64,000 bases of DNA from Phallus indusiatus (taxonomy: Eukaryota; Basidiomycota; Agaricomycetes; Phallales; Phallaceae): positions 1 through 64,000 of the forward strand of contig JAQFWX010000029.1 in the NCBI GenBank assembly GCA_027605045.1. Reading direction: 5' to 3'. The translations under genes were made by a program, and so were the position numbers. Under the pieces are notes generated by a model, which had not been told where the DNA came from, did not search any database, and was given only the letters and a program-made list of their open reading frames with translations. Shown in pieces: positions 12,701 through 25,352 of this stretch; within the stretch, counting starts at the first letter, position 1; every line of letters begins with the position of its first letter.

Positions 12701-13720
12701 ACGTTTTGGCTCTGTCGAAGTGAAGTGCTTGGAATACGGCAACTGTCGGTAGATTAGTCCAATAAACCTATTCAATTCATGTCAAAATGGTGAATTCAGC
12801 TTGAGAGATTAAGGAGGTGCCTTACCATCTCGGCAGGGTACACTGTCAGCGGGCGCAACAATCCGACTATACCATATCCGAAGCAGGCTGTCGAAAATGT
12901 CGCCAATACGGCTGTTGATGCATTCACTTTTGAATCATAAAACAACTGTTGGGCGGAATTAGCTCGAACTTTGCAAATGCGTAGTGCAAGGCACGTACTC
13001 GCTGTACCGCGAAATTACCAACGGCAGTACTTCCGTTGGCGGCCGTTGTACAAAGCAATGTCGCAACCGCGTGCTACAGGGAAAGATAATGAGATTTCAT
13101 TTTATCCATATTTTTAAGCTTTCATCAACAACGGTCAAAAAGGAGCTAACCTCTTTTAAGCCAAAAGGCCCCGGATTGATGAAATGAGCGATGGGCGCCA
13201 TCCACGCTAGTCGCGGGCGGCCCTCGAAGGTTTGTCGCGTTGGTAAAAATCGCTCCCATGCCTTTCCAACGGAATAGATTAAGAGTAAGACGAACGTGGA
13301 GGATATTACGACAGCAATTGGTTTGAAATAGTAGATCTACAAAAAGTATGATATGGAAGGGTGACTAAAGTCTTCTTTATATAAAATCGGGAGTGGGAAC
13401 AAACGCCATACCTCACTCAATGCAGCCCCTAACCCTGCCACAATAGTGCCAATGAACAAGGAGCGGAATGTTAAAGATTGATCTCCGTCATCTCGATCGT
13501 CAATGGCATAGTTGGAAACGTCCTCTCCAGTCACAATAATGGGTTCATCGTGCAGAAATTGGGTAGAGTCGCCGGACTTGTAACGAACGATGTAACTGTC
13601 TGAGTCAGATTCGCCCACGAGTTTTTCGTTATGTATGAACTGGCTATCCGAGTCTGCACTGTTTAATTCTTTCTCTGGGCTCGTCATTTCGGCGTCGTGG
13701 ACGGTCTGGAGATCAGACAT
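9787..13720 (-). CDS. OPT family small oligopeptide transporter
   Basis: This is a multi-pass plasma-membrane proton/oligopeptide symporter of the OPT family, with many short introns. The start ATG is at 13720-13718. The N-terminal cytoplasmic tail is acidic and hydrophilic, followed by SLFIGTIVAGLGAALSE and a chain of membrane segments. Family hallmarks in order are the INPGPFGLKE loop (an NPGPF signature of OPTs), FGYGIVGLLRPLTVYPAEMVYWTNLPTVAVFQALHFD (read in pieces across introns), SLSFDWQYITS, a QGRPFLSGSFVWSS-containing extracellular loop, and KYKEAPWWWY. The C-terminal half has MKMVAGALHPGKPVANLYFSMW, NYAVMAPIV, GTNVWSGQSVQSLNTAAITW and GPIEVDKIVLPVIYQY. It closes with FPTWWGNPDISSPTAVNN and CKIIE after an intron. 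No disabling change was found. The peptide specificity cannot be read from sequence. Confidence 0.88.
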
Positions 13721-15009
13721 GTTGCTACCCTCTCGGCGAATGAAAATGAGCAGCCGCCACAGCAGAGGTGGGGAAAGACGAAAAGAGGGGAGACCGAGGA
13801 CAGAGCCTTTATGGAAAAAAAGAGAGAGGAACCCTCCAGAGAGAAAGAAAGGAAAGCCGTCAAGTAGGAAACGAGAGTGGATGACTGGGACCTGATATTA
13901 TAGACGTTGGGGTTTATTCTTATCGCGTGGTAAATTAAGCCGAAAACGGATCGAAGCGAACTGGGTTAGCCAAAATGACGGTTACGACGTCAAGGCTGTG
14001 TATGGGCTTTTTTTGCCACTAGAAGCTGCCGGTTACATTGCGAAAAGGGCCCATTACTAGTCGCAATCGCAAATCGCACGTGGATACGCTGAGGATGTCG
14101 GGCTGTCCGGACTGTATGGAAAGGAAGGAATACAAATCAAAAGCCGTCAACAATGAGTTTTCTTTTGCTTCACTAGTACGAAAGATACGAACGTAGTCCG
14201 CTCTCGTCGATAAACGATTATTCAATTGCTTCAAACCGGTCTTCTAGTCTGGTTTATCTTTTACCCAACGGTCAGGGTAGGCCTTAAGGGTGATGATTCA
14301 GACGAGTCACCTGGATCCCGCAGCGACCCTCGTACGACAGAGAAGAGAAAAGAGATCGGCTTTCTGGTGTGGTGTCAATATATGACTGGTAGATCTCCAC
14401 CGGCAGACGTTTCACAACATCGATTTCAGACGGACGCAGACCCGAGTTTGCCCACCGTCTTCTGACAACGGTTGATTTTCCTGACTTAAAAATAATTCTT
14501 TATAAGCGCTTAGGAAGTTGGTTTAATTTCTCAAAAGCTGAGGAGAACGGAGAACAAGAGAAAGGGATGGTTGAGGAAAAAAAAGTCGTGTAACGCCAGC
14601 CTCGACCAAGTCTGGCTCATGTAAGCAAAGTGCGTTTGATAGCGACCCCAAAGCTGGTTGACGAACAAACGGGTATCGAGATGTTCTGGTAACGAGCGCG
14701 CCTCCCTGCCCAACATTGACCGTTGGTTGAGAAAGTACCGGTTAAGTAATATCCGTGAACCCCACCAAAGAAGTCCTGTCAGGAACCTGTCATACTCGAC
14801 AATCTTTTTCCCAGCAAGATAAAACATTTGTGATAAAGCTATCGCACATTGATCTACCCAGTGGAACGTCGACAGGCAACTTAGGAGAAGGCTAGGAGCA
14901 TAATTGAAATGGTACATAAAACTATGCCTAACGTAATGATAGTGCAATTTTGATAAAAGCATAATGCATGATGATTCCCGTCGCGATAGCACGGGTCATA
15001 TTATTTGTT
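13721..15009. other. Intergenic between OPT transporter and eL14
   Basis: About 1.3 kb holding the divergent-side promoter of the OPT gene and one open frame of uncertain status (listed separately at 14531-14992). Purine-rich plus-strand sequence at 13740-13880 lies just upstream of the OPT start and is probably its 5' UTR or promoter. Nothing else was recognised. Confidence 0.45.
14531..14992 (-). CDS. Hypothetical open frame, 153 codons
   Basis: An uninterrupted ATG-to-stop frame of 153 residues rich in leucine, histidine and aromatic residues. I recognise no domain. It lies just downstream (same strand) of the eL14 stop at 15010, where 3' UTR sequence is expected, and its composition is not typical of a soluble protein. 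It could be chance coding potential. I list it because it is the longest unexplained frame in the 13.7-15.0 kb gap. Confidence 0.2.
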   Translation of the reverse strand: MLSRRESSCIMLLSKLHYHYVRHSFMYHFNYAPSLLLSCLSTFHWVDQCAIALSQMFYLAGKKIVEYDRFLTGLLWWGSRILLNRYFLNQRSMLGREARSLPEHLDTRLFVNQLWGRYQTHFAYMSQTWSRLALHDFFFLNHPFLLFSVLLSF

Positions 15010-15778
15010 TCATGAAGATGCCTTTTTTGCCTTCGCTAACTCTCGGCGTACACGGTCTCTCCGTTGCTTCTTCAGGATCTGAATGTTGAATCGGTCAAAG
15101 TCACCTTGTGAACGGCGCGTCTTTTTAATCTCTAGCTTTTTAGCCCACGAAGTGGCGTTCCTAATAAAGAAGGGAAACAACCCAATAATGAGAAATCAAG
15201 GGTAGACAAATTTGACCGGTCACAGTACCATTTCGAGACAATTTCTTCCTTCTCAAAGAATTTTTTGACGACACCTGAACGGGCTCCACGAGGAAGTTTT
15301 TTCACAACTAGTGGGGTGAGAATGACATGGCGGTATTGGATACTTTGACGTGGTACTCCAGTGACGGGACCATCGATAAGGGCCTAATGACAAAGTTAGT
15401 TATGACTATATTTGTAAGATCAGATGCTGCAGCGTGCCCGTTTGTGGTCAATGATTTCGACAATAGTAGCGATTTTGCCCTCGTAAGGGCCGTCTTGGAT
15501 GAGAACGACTGTTCAGAACGAAAGTCAGCTAAACGCAATAATGGTGATAATGAAAACTATATACCTCTTCCAACTTCGACAAAGCGTCGGAAAACGGATC
15601 GATCCTAAGAAATTTTGTGAGAATTCCAGTTTTGAGAGCGATATACAGAAAGCGTCATCCAGCAATCCTTTGTTGCATCCATTGATGTATCCAGCTCGTA
15701 GCGATTGGAAAGCAAATAAAAACCAATGGAATGGACGCATAATGAATGTCAACATGTGTTTTGAAGACTTACAGTCAT
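15010..15778 (-). CDS. RPL14: 60S ribosomal protein eL14
   Basis: eL14 is a structural protein of the cytosolic large ribosomal subunit. The start exon is only six bases (15773-15778, Met-Thr), followed by a 168-base intron and exon 15565-15604, which gives [13 protein letters not shown]. After the next intron the frame reads [25 protein letters not shown], then [37 protein letters not shown] in sequence, matching the KOW/SH3-like domain of eL14. The basic C-terminal part includes [11 protein letters not shown] and, after a further intron, [30 protein letters not shown] and [12 protein letters not shown]. The overall length is about that of fungal eL14. The multi-intron layout with a minute first coding exon is common in basidiomycete ribosomal protein genes. 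Confidence 0.9.
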
Positions 15779-17690
15779 GGTATGAAAGGCGGGGACGACG
15801 TTCTTGACGGTGCGGAATGTTCTTGCTGATGATTCGGCAAACGCCGGGTGATTGCGAATAAGGTTGTGTGTACTGTAGTGTGACGATATTCCTGTCACAT
15901 CCCCAAACATTCAAACTCCGTGATGAAGCTTGCCAGACTTCCTAACGTTTCCGTCTAAACCTATTTCGCCACTCACAAAAGCCAGTTCCTTGATTTTCAT
16001 TGCTAACACCAATTTGAAATTTATTTATATTGTAGAAGAGGAAGCGTTTGTTTGTTTATATCAATGGCAATACCGGCCCAACAGAACCTCTAGTCTACCG
16101 TCATGCGGCACTTCGCGATCTTATTCTTTATATTTACTTTATATTCAAACTCATTCTATCAGAATTGGAAATGATATTCAAGGTTGACTAATGAACACCT
16201 CTGCCCACGTTTTATACCTTTCATAGTTCATTATACATTGTATGATTCTTCCGATGATTCACCCGCTCTGGCGACCGTGCAATAGCAATGCAATATGTAG
16301 GCAACTTCATGGATCAATTCTATTTAGCCTCTGATTGATTGAATACTTCTCATCCGCGATTTGATAGCCTCTCGAAGATCCGTTTACTCCGATAATCACA
16401 GTATTTATTCGTTTTCATCAGAGACGATTGGGGTCCGAATGTTGTAAGCCTGACTCCTGTCCCGCGTCTCGGATCGAGCTGTTTACTCTGTTCTTCAATG
16501 ACATTCACGCGAGGACATGGGGATACAATTCTGTCGACCAACATCTTTCTCAGCTTGACATTCTTTGAGATATGAGACTTACCCTTGCGGATCGTGTGCT
16601 AATTTCCCTGGCAAATAAAGTGTTCTGTTTTCGAAAAAATGCATGTCCATGCTTCTCCATCCTTCCCGATTTGAAGTCGCTAAGTGAGAATAATCAGAAA
16701 TATTGTGAGCGGTGATAATTAATACATGGTCATTCAGGTGATCACATTCAAGTTGTAAGGTTTCCCTGTTAAGTTGGTAGCTTTTATAGAGCACTTTCGG
16801 AATGCGTGTTGTAGCCCTCAAGGTTATGGTGTCTATATCTGTGTTACTCCATTTACAACCGTGCGCATTCAGAGTCGGCATTACAAAGGATCTCCTACGC
16901 TCTATAAGGCATGCAACCTCGCCGGCTGTATTATATTCTCTCATCACCTATCATTATAAGTAGTTAAGGGTCGCTGTAAATACAAACGGGTCATATTTTT
17001 TTATGATTCGGTCTTTTTTCAGCTCCGTAACCTGTAACATTCATTTGTGTTTATTGACCAGCTTAGACTTCCAAAACCCTTTTCAGATGATACTGTCGCT
17101 CCTGGTTCTTCTATCCGGTTTGGGAGATACCAACCCTGTCTTTTGAACACGCAGCTCTTCCTTCAAGAGCTAGGCAGCTGACGTCGGGTACGACTATGTC
17201 TGCTTTCCTTCAAACTTACGCAACGCAACGCCTTGCGGCTTCACAGCGTACAAGATATTTGCTCTTCTCGTAACCTGATCTTTAACGGCGAAGCCACATT
17301 TTTGAAGCTGATACCCTAACCGTAATGAACTGTTGGTGCAGCAATAACGGCGATCTATTGGTTCAGGGCCCCGTTAATTTGTTTATCCTGACTCATGTTT
17401 ATCTGGGCGTTGGAGGTCTTGCTCATGTCTTGCTCATGATATGGTTCAAACGGTTATTTTAGCCGAGCGTGGTTTTTGGGGTGTATATATGTATCTCCTT
17501 ATCACACGTGCGCGTCGGGCGAATGAATGTCTCCTGCAGGTTTTCGCATGTCAACGAATCTCGGCTGGCTTGTGATTCGTGCAAGCTCATATATCTAATC
17601 ATAAAATTCATATCAAAAGTTCTAAAAGAGACTTCATTCATTTTTCATTGCTGAGTGGAATATGTGTACAGTGATACAACAAGGTTTTTT
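15779..17690. other. Large intergenic region without a recognised gene
   Basis: About 1.9 kb. Short frames occur on both strands (for example 16579-16947 minus and 17469-17654 plus), but none has a family motif, a splice partner or consistent coding character. The left end is presumably the eL14 promoter and the right end the 3' flank of the first DUF6533-like gene. Decayed transposon sequence is possible, but no terminal repeats were seen. Confidence 0.45.
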
Positions 17691-19267
17691 TCAGATACCT
17701 TCGAACGATGCGCGAGGCGTTTCAGTGACGTGAGTTACTGTCTCGACCTCAATGTGCACTTCTCCGGAACGCAGCTGCCTTTCAGACGTACGAAGGCTTT
17801 TAAACTCGATACTTTCAATGTTTTGTATAAATGAAGGAGTCGTTTGATTAATGTCCGTTCCTTGCGGGCCTGTAGAGCGTAAATTGAGCAACAGGCGAGT
17901 GCACTAAATAGGTATTATAAGTTCAGCTTTATCAGAAAAGGAAATCAAATCAGTCTCACGCAAATACTTGTTACGGTGATTTGCCATCTTTGTCCAGGAA
18001 GTTTTTAGATTAGACATAAATCTAGGAGATATTGAATGACATACATTATAAAATCGAGCCCCAAAAAGCTGGCATGTTGATTATATAGCACGCAGAGCAG
18101 TAAAATGACTGAATTCGGCATCTTCACTCATTCCGGCTTGTGTGATGAAAGGAATATCGTTACCTAATTGTATTATATATACCCATACACCATCCCTTAT
18201 GAACACCAGATATATTTGAGACGCCTGCCTTGACCTGCCTGCACGCCAAAATTCGAGGTATCCATGACCAAATTTCAAGAAGACGAGAAGGAAAAGAATG
18301 CTTTGGAAGATAACTTCGGGTACCCTTTTTTGTTTCAGTGATCGCTATCATATGTCCGTTTCAGAGATAAAAAAACTCCTACCAAACAAATCCTAACATT
18401 TTCGGATATCCAGTTGTGATACAACCTCCCAAAACACGGTTAAAGGAAGGATAGGGGTTTGGTATTACTATGTACCGTGAAATGCCCAAAATCAGAAGTG
18501 CAACAATTGAAATATTTGTCGCGAGGAAAAGAGCGCCCAGAAAAATCTGAAGTGGGTAGTTCCAATTGTAAAAGGCAAGGGCTAGAGTGTACGATGCAAC
18601 TCAAATTAGAAATTGATTTACGTCGGTTCATTGGGAGCTCACTTCGGTAAATCAACAGAATCTGCGAGGTACATATTGAGATTGTTGAACTGAGTGACCG
18701 AAACCAAATATAACTTTTGCATGAAGATTCCGTCTCTGCGAAATTCATGAGCGGGACCGCAATGCTGACGCTGTGGAATGCTTTCATCAGTAATTCATTC
18801 TATTATGATGTATTATAGCGTACCATTGAATGACAATAGACAAATATCGCATGATGAAGAAAATGATCTTAGCAGCGGACAGTCGTGATCTAGCAGGTCA
18901 GTTGTTTAGGAATTTAAGTATAAGAAAGCAGTACACACTTCCAGACCAATTCAACCTTAAAAAACCCCTCTGTCTAAGCGTGTTCTGATCGCTCATGTAA
19001 AAGACAAAAGTATACCTCTGCAGAAAGTGTCACTATATAGTCCCATATCAATAAGCTTCCGGCAGATACTACAGGATAATGTAAATGAACGCGTTTATCA
19101 TACAGAAGCAAGATGGAGCAACCTGAATTAAGGAGAAGAGGGTACGTCCCCTTCGCCAATTGTTGCAGCTCTTCGGGGGTGAAGCCGCCCATTGCCAGTG
19201 GGCCTACTAGTAAGCTCAGGGGCTGAGATAGTAGTAGTACAAGGCTCTGAACCAACATTTTGAACAA
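17691..19267 (-). CDS. DUF6533-like multi-pass membrane protein, copy 1
   Basis: Five related minus-strand genes of this type occur in the window; this is the first. Exon 1 (start 19267) encodes an N-terminal hydrophobic stretch and then GGFTPEELQQLAKGTYPLLLNS. Exon 2 after a 54-base intron gives VSAGSLLIWDYIVTLSAE, the DUF6533 hallmark (a WDY-x-x-T-L-x-x-E helix). Following exons encode an aromatic RYLSIVIQW segment, SCKSYIWFRSLSS with a helix ending SQILLIYR, a helix block with LFLATNISIVALLILGISRY, VLGGCITTGYPKMLGF, ILFLLVFLKFGHGYLEFW, and the conserved QIYLVFIRDGVWVYIIQLG. The tail exon has LNLRSTGPQG and ends at 17691. The layout fits the roughly seven-helix proteins with an N-terminal DUF6533 domain that are abundant and uncharacterised in Agaricomycetes. 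A longer N-terminus than the other copies is possible, as an internal Met starts MGGFTPEEL. Function is unknown. Confidence 0.65.
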
Positions 19268-20448
19268 AAATGAAAGTGAGTTAACAGCGTGTGACTGTTA
19301 TTGTATAGATAGATAGTGATGATCCAAAACTAGATTTCGGCAAGAGAAGAACAAAGGTATGCCGATAAATAATGCATATCTTCCAAATTCTAAACGTTGT
19401 GTCATTTTCCCTCGAACGAACACGGTATCTAGATCGTTGTACGACCGCATGTAATGCTCAACGGTGCTCAAGATCATCCGGTGGAGTAGCAAAGCAAAGT
19501 AACAGGATTAGGTAGGTCTTATCTTCTGAAAACCGCCGCTGGTGATTAGACGGGTGAACGTGAGAGAATTAGGGCCACAAAGCTGTTTTTAGTGTCTTTC
19601 ATTTATGATAAGAGAGATACCAGCTCAACTATCCATACGCAAAGTGGCTTACATTGATTGAGAAGGTGAGTGTATTGTGTTTTCTTTTAGAAAAACATAC
19701 TTCAACGACGACACCTCACCCACGGGTTCCTCCGATATATTTGGTGTCTATGGTTATTTATCCTTTGAGAAAGTCGCTTCGAGGTCAATAATCGGTCAAT
19801 TGTCTGCAAAATAAGGAATGAAGGTATAATTCTCACTATTCAGTCAAGCATTGTGTTACTTGTGTAGTGGGGTAGAACAGCGCGCCGCACGTGGCAGAAT
19901 AACTTATTATAAGAATCAGTCAAGATTTTGTTTGATATACATATTTCTGAGGTGCAACATATCGTTGTTCTCGGCAGAGCTCAGAGCTCATGCCTTAAGG
20001 AGATTTGACACTGGTTAAGGAGATAGTGATGAAGAACAAGCCACAGTTTGGGACCGGTCTGGTCCAAGTCCTGTCAGCTTGTCACAATCATGTCACATGC
20101 GCGCTCGTTAGTCGTTACCAACACTGAGCTACTAGTCACCGACCGAGCCAATAACCAACGTTGACTGTTGAGTAAGTTTATGACTATTTTAAACGTGAAA
20201 AATTTACGCAATGATACGAGAAACTAATGTCATATTACTCATACATAGACGATGGTCGCTTTGGGACGGAGTCGCCGAGAACAACAAAGGTCCAACCACG
20301 AAGTTTTACTAGATTATTCGTGTCAAAAGTCTGTTACACATTTTCCTTCCGTCATGCTAGTTGTCTTGATGAAAAAGAACCTATGAAATTTTTCGGACGG
20401 CACTCGGGCTATCACACTGTAGACTCCACCATATCTCTCGTTCAACAG
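19268..20448. other. Intergenic, no recognised gene
   Basis: About 1.2 kb between DUF6533-like copies 1 and 2. A plus-strand open frame at 20227-20472 starts MSYYSYIDDGRFG and has no known motif. No terminal repeats were seen. Confidence 0.4.
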
Positions 20449-21175
20449 GTCTTTTCATACGCCGCCATGTAATGCATTTCGATAATCACATATCTTCTCT
20501 CGGTTTAAGAAAGTGATTATTCTTCTGTCAACAGTCTTTAGTCGATTAGCAACGCCCGAAAGCCCGGGTCTTCCGTGTCGGCCGATAGCACCAACCTTCA
20601 TCTTGAATGAATTGGACCCTTGCTCAACGAGGGTGGACCAACTGTTTACAAATACTGCGATTTCACCAATGCATCAAATTCCCCACCGCGGATTGTTGAT
20701 GAATTTGACTCGGGCTTTGGCTCTCGGAATGAAATGACGGACGATATTGCGCGACTGTGCTCATAAAATAGAGTTGGCGCTGTACATGTTGCAACTCGAG
20801 CCATTGTATCCAGGCTAAATTTAGCGTTCATTAGATTATTCGAGCTCAGTAGCATAGACACTTGGGAATTTTCTAACTTCCCTCAAATTATATAAATAGA
20901 TCTTTTCTCGTGTACTTTGGGAGATACATACAGAAATGGGAGATGCACTCCTGCCTGATTCGTTATTCTAAAGCTAAAGCTACACCATGATTTACGTCGT
21001 CGATCGTATCACGACATATTGAGGATAGTGATGCAACATACGAGTCTTAGGTTTCAGTTATAATCCCGACTACGTGAATACTTCCATGCCATTTTCTTTC
21101 CAATGCGAGCTCAATACTTTGGTCATCAGGGGTATATCCTACGCGAGTCATTTGCCCGACTGCTTGAGGACCCAA
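20449..21175. repeat. Duplicated block, also at 28158-28905
   Basis: From the caacaggtcttttcatac motif to the 3' coding end of DUF6533-like copy 2, this sequence is repeated with minor substitutions and small indels downstream of copy 4. Shared landmarks are acagt-ttttagt-gatta with the CGAAAGCCCGGG/TGAAAGTCCGGG variant, the string tatataaatagatctttt, and the tail exon of the DUF6533-like gene. Open frames inside (20513-20737 here, 28234-28419 in the other copy) are similar but do not stay parallel, so they are probably not coding. Confidence 0.75.
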
Positions 21176-22517
21176 AGCACGCAGATTGAGAATCAAGCGA
21201 GTGCACTAGTCGTCGGATACGGATATAAGGTGATGTTAGAAGGCATAATATTATGGATTAAGTAAATGTTTGCTTACACATATGCTCGTTACGGCAATTT
21301 GCCAGCTTCGCGTTTTCAGTCGGATGGTTATGAGAGACATACATATTGAGATACATACAGAATAAAATCGACTCCCAAAAAGTTGGTGTGTCGGTTGCAT
21401 ATGACGCAGAGGAGCAATATGCCTAAATCAATTCCTTTTAACTACATACCTTGTTGTATGTATAGGAACGAGAAAACATACCTAATTGAATAACGTAAAC
21501 CCGGATGCCATCTCTGATGAACACCACATAAATCTGAGAAATTCGCCTCTGCCTGCCTGCTATTTTCATATTCCGCAGTTCGGAATATTCGATACAGAAT
21601 TTTGAAAAAACGAGAATAAATAAGATGCTTTGGAAAATCAACTCAGGAATCCTATGTATAATTAGCACAATATACGTTTTTTGCAAAACCTAACGCTCTT
21701 GCCAGAGATTTGAAAGTGCTCTGGGATACGAAAACGTGGAACACCCGCCAAGTGTTGCATTGAGTGAGGGAAAGGGATTTGGTATTATCATGTAAGATGA
21801 TATACCAATAAATAAGAGAACAAAGATTGAGATATTTGTCGCCAGGAAAAGAGCTCCTAAGGATAGTTTGAGTATGAAATTCCAGTTGTAGAATACGAGA
21901 ACTTCCGGGAAATAAAAGCAATATGTCAATGTTTTCTCTAGTGGAGACCATGTTTATAACTCTCACCTCGATAAATTAGCAATATCTGTGATGTACAAGC
22001 TAGGATTCCTGAGCTCAAAGATCGGAACCAGATGTAGCCCCTGCATGTCGTATGTGATACTGCGATGTCTGATAAAATCACAGTCATCGTGACACTAGAC
22101 TGGGAGATAAGTACACATCAGGAAGTATAATCATACGTACTATTGGGTAACTAGAGCTAAGTAACGCATAACGAGGAAAATGACTGTGATGATGGATAGC
22201 CTCGATCTAATCATATCTGTCTGTTAACGAAGATAATGAAGGGAGATTGAATTTTATGTACCTCCATATTAGGTTGATCTACAATTGGCATCATTAAACC
22301 ATAATCAGGTCACTGCGGTATCAGAGAAATTATACCTCCTCATTCAAGGTCAGCAGAAAATCCCACGTCAACAGGGTCCCGACAGAAACTATAATAACTC
22401 TGTTGGTTTTGGTTCTTTCGAAACGAGATAAGATTAAACGTCACCTATGTTAAGAAGGGAAGGGTATTCCCCTTGTGCGAGTTCTACAAGTTGCTCGGAG
22501 GTAAGGTTTATTGGCAT
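21047..22517 (-). CDS. DUF6533-like multi-pass membrane protein, copy 2
   Basis: The start codon at 22517-22515 gives MPINLTSEQLVELAQGEYPSLLN. The next exon, after an intron at about 22388-22442, encodes VSVGTLLTWDFLLTLNEE, the DUF6533 signature. Downstream exons carry the family landmarks: a WFRSLSSGI-like helix, LGALFLATNISIFVLLFIG, the LGGCSTFSYPRALSNLW segment, and QIYVVFIRDGIRVYVIQL. The tail exon reads LNLRALGPQA, GQMTRVGYTPDDQSIELALER and a basic end, stopping at 21047. All exons can be joined through GT-AG introns and I saw no stop in the body. It is clearly paralogous to copies 1, 3, 4 and 5; its tail and 3' flank are shared with copy 4. Function unknown; expected to be an integral membrane protein. 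Confidence 0.65.
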
Positions 22518-23837
22518 CACCGTGACAAAAAAGAACGTGTTCACAATGTGCTTGAACAAACGAATGACTGAGGATACACAACACGGGATTAGACTTTCAC
22601 CGCGGATTGACCTCATTTACTCCATGATTTATCTACCCCATTATGCCTGCAGGCTATGGTCCTGGGTAGATAGCAATCAAATGATCATATCAGCAGTTCA
22701 ACCGTTAAGGCACATCTGTACTCCTATATCTTCTCACATTCTAATCATTATTCTCGATCATTGATTTTTGAGATAGTAAATATTCTAAATCTCATGTCAA
22801 GTTGAGATCACTAGGTGAGCGGGTATTAGAGAGAACCTAAGTTGTAAATTGTGAAAGATAAAAACTAACATGTTCATAAAGAATTTCTCATTGTTAATGA
22901 AGCTGGAAGTAGGTTTTAGTAATCTCATCAATCATAAGGAGATCGGTAAATAGTAAATACTGCGGGAGATATTTGAAATTTGAAATTCACGAAAGATATC
23001 GGACTCGTATGAGGCCAACTCAGCATTCAGTATAATCAAGCAATGAAGCAGCTCTTTCGTCGGAATCATCGTCTGAGCACAAGTCTCAAGTGTCTGTAGC
23101 GGTCGTCTCAGCCGTATCAATGAGGAAAAAGATTTGAAGTGTTACAACTTGTATGTAATACCTTTGTGTATTTGGAATCAAGGGATTGTATATGTTTTCG
23201 CGGGTGGCACTTTCGTATTGATGATAAGAGATGATTCATCAATCGCGAAAGTAAACGTGTTCTATACGGATGCAAAGGCGAGTGTTGAGCAAATTTGGAA
23301 CGGACCAAGAGTGCAGTGTTACTGTGATGGACTGAGTTTCAATTTGGAACGGTACGCTTCGTACGAACGCCGTTGCATCCGACCCCAACTAGTTGCGAAA
23401 AGAAGGCATCTTGCTATGGTGATTCAGAGTGACTTATAATCTCTTATGATAATATCTTATTTCTCACGGGCTTTCTGCAAGCCTACATGACGTAGGAGCA
23501 AGTATATTGGTTTCTCTCAGAATCTCAAACTTAGTCCACGACTCCCCACTACGGACATTTATATCCAATTTCAGAGACCACCGACTGCAGATCGTCAACT
23601 CCAGTGTTCGTATACTGTGTTATTGTGCTTTTTTGTCGTAACAGATGGCAAAACGACCCCCGATAAATTTGATTGATTTGTGGAAGGATTTATGCTGCTC
23701 GAGTTAAAGTTGGGCCGATGTCACGGTGATGTGAAGTGTGAAGAGAAGTTGTGGCAGCAGTCTATTTTTATTTACATAGGTCACGGGTAAACAAGTACAA
23801 CAGAACAAGTGTTAACGTTTTAGCTTCAGGACATTCC
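22518..23837. other. Intergenic, no recognised gene
   Basis: About 1.3 kb upstream of copy 2. A 101-codon plus-strand frame at 23134-23439 has no recognisable domain. The stretch is not repeated elsewhere in the window as far as I can see, unlike its right neighbour. Confidence 0.4.
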
Positions 23838-23900
23838 GCTACTCAGGCTAGACTAAGGATTCAGGAACTAATAAATCGCTGCGCTGTTAACGTCAGAGTA

Positions 23901-25352
23901 TTAGTCTGTAAATTCAACCACATGCACATTATCCTGCCGCTTTCTCTCCGACATAAGCTCAATACTTTCGTTTCCTACGCGGGTCATCCGCTCGACCCCT
24001 TGAGGCCCTAACGAACGTAGATTCAAGATCAAGCGAGTGCACTAATATTATAAAGATTAAGACCATTTGAATCACTGTAAAATTTGGATTGACGCTTACA
24101 CATATGCTTGATACAGTAACCTGCCATCTGTGATTATACGATTGCAGAACCATAAAAGCGAGTTAAAGCTATGGCACTTACATTATAAAATCAAGTCCCA
24201 AATAGTTTGTATGTCTGTTATATATAACACAGAGAAGTAAAATGACTAAATGGTACACTTATGGGACCCATTTCATTCGAAAAAAAACGATGTCCGACGC
24301 ACCTAGCTGAACAACGTAAACCCATACGCCATCTCGGACGAACACAGTATAAATCTGAGACATCTGTCTCTGTCCTTTGGGTATTCCCGTGTTGCGGAAA
24401 TCAAGATAGATAGAGGAGAATTTCATAAGCATAAAAATGAACAAAATGCTTTGGAAAATCAACTCGGGTATCCTACTCTAGGAATTGATTATCAATGGAT
24501 GTTTTTAATATAGTAGGATCCTTACCAAATGATTGAAAGAGCTTTAGGATATGAAAATGTGGTACAGCCTCCAAGTACCGTTTTAAGAGTGGGGAAAGGA
24601 TCTGGTATTATCGTGTAAGACGATATACCTATTATCAGAAATACGAGGATGGAAACATTTGTCGCCACAAAAAGAGTCCCCAGGAGTAGCTGGAGCATGA
24701 AATTCCAATTGTAGACGGCAAGAACTGGCAAGAAGAAATGGGAAAGACGAAACTCCATCGGTAGTCCAACCCTCAGTGCTCACCTCGGTAGATCAGTAAT
24801 ATTTGGGAGGCGCAAATCAAGATCGCGGAACTAAATGACCGAAACCAGACATAAGCCATACATGTAGAACGTGCTGCCGGGGTATTTGATAAAAGGATTG
24901 CGACGCTGACGCTAGGAGAACTAATCATGAAACCACACTAGAAGAAAAGAGTGGTCCATACGTACTATTGGGAGCTGAGAGCTAGATATCGCATGACAAG
25001 GAAAACAATTGTAACGACAGATAGTTTCGATCTGATTGTATTCATATTATCAATGAAAATATGGAATATAGCGACGGGAATGTTATTCACCTCCAAACTA
25101 ATCTGATCTGTCGGAGTAGGCTCATTGTTAGCCTATAATAGTTAGATGCGAAATTTGAGAACCTTGCCTCTTCAGACAAAGTCACAAGAAAATCCCATGT
25201 TATCAGAGTACAAGCAGATACTACGAGAAAGTAAGTTGGTTCATTTAAAACGAAGTAAGTTAGGGGCAACCTAAGTTAACAAGAGCAGGGTATGTTCCTC
25301 TCGCCAGTCCTTGAAATTGCTCGGGTGTGAGGCCGGTGAGGTTTACTGTCAT
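23901..25352 (-). CDS. DUF6533-like multi-pass membrane protein, copy 3
   Basis: Start 25352-25350 gives MTVNLTGLTPEQFQGLARGTY and PALVNL before the first intron. Exon 2 reads VSACTLITWDFLVTLSEE, and a third exon includes TIVFLVMRYLALSSQ. A WFRSFSSAILICASQILLIYR helix follows, then VYNWNFMLQLLLGTLFVATN and VSILVFLIIGISSYTIIPD in one exon, LGGCTTFSYPKALSIIW, ILFIFMLMKFSSIYLDFR, and QIYTVFVRDGVWVYVVQLG. The tail exon has LNLRSLGPQGVERMTRVG and ESIELMSERK, with the stop at 23901. Splice junctions are GT-AG and no internal stop was found. It is closest to copies 4 and 5 in the body. DUF6533 proteins are predicted seven-helix membrane proteins with no known role. Confidence 0.68.

Noticed and set aside
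15605..15772. Possible snoRNA in the 168-base first intron of eL14
   Set aside because: Ribosomal protein introns often host box C/D snoRNAs, but I could not find a matched C box and D box with a terminal stem.
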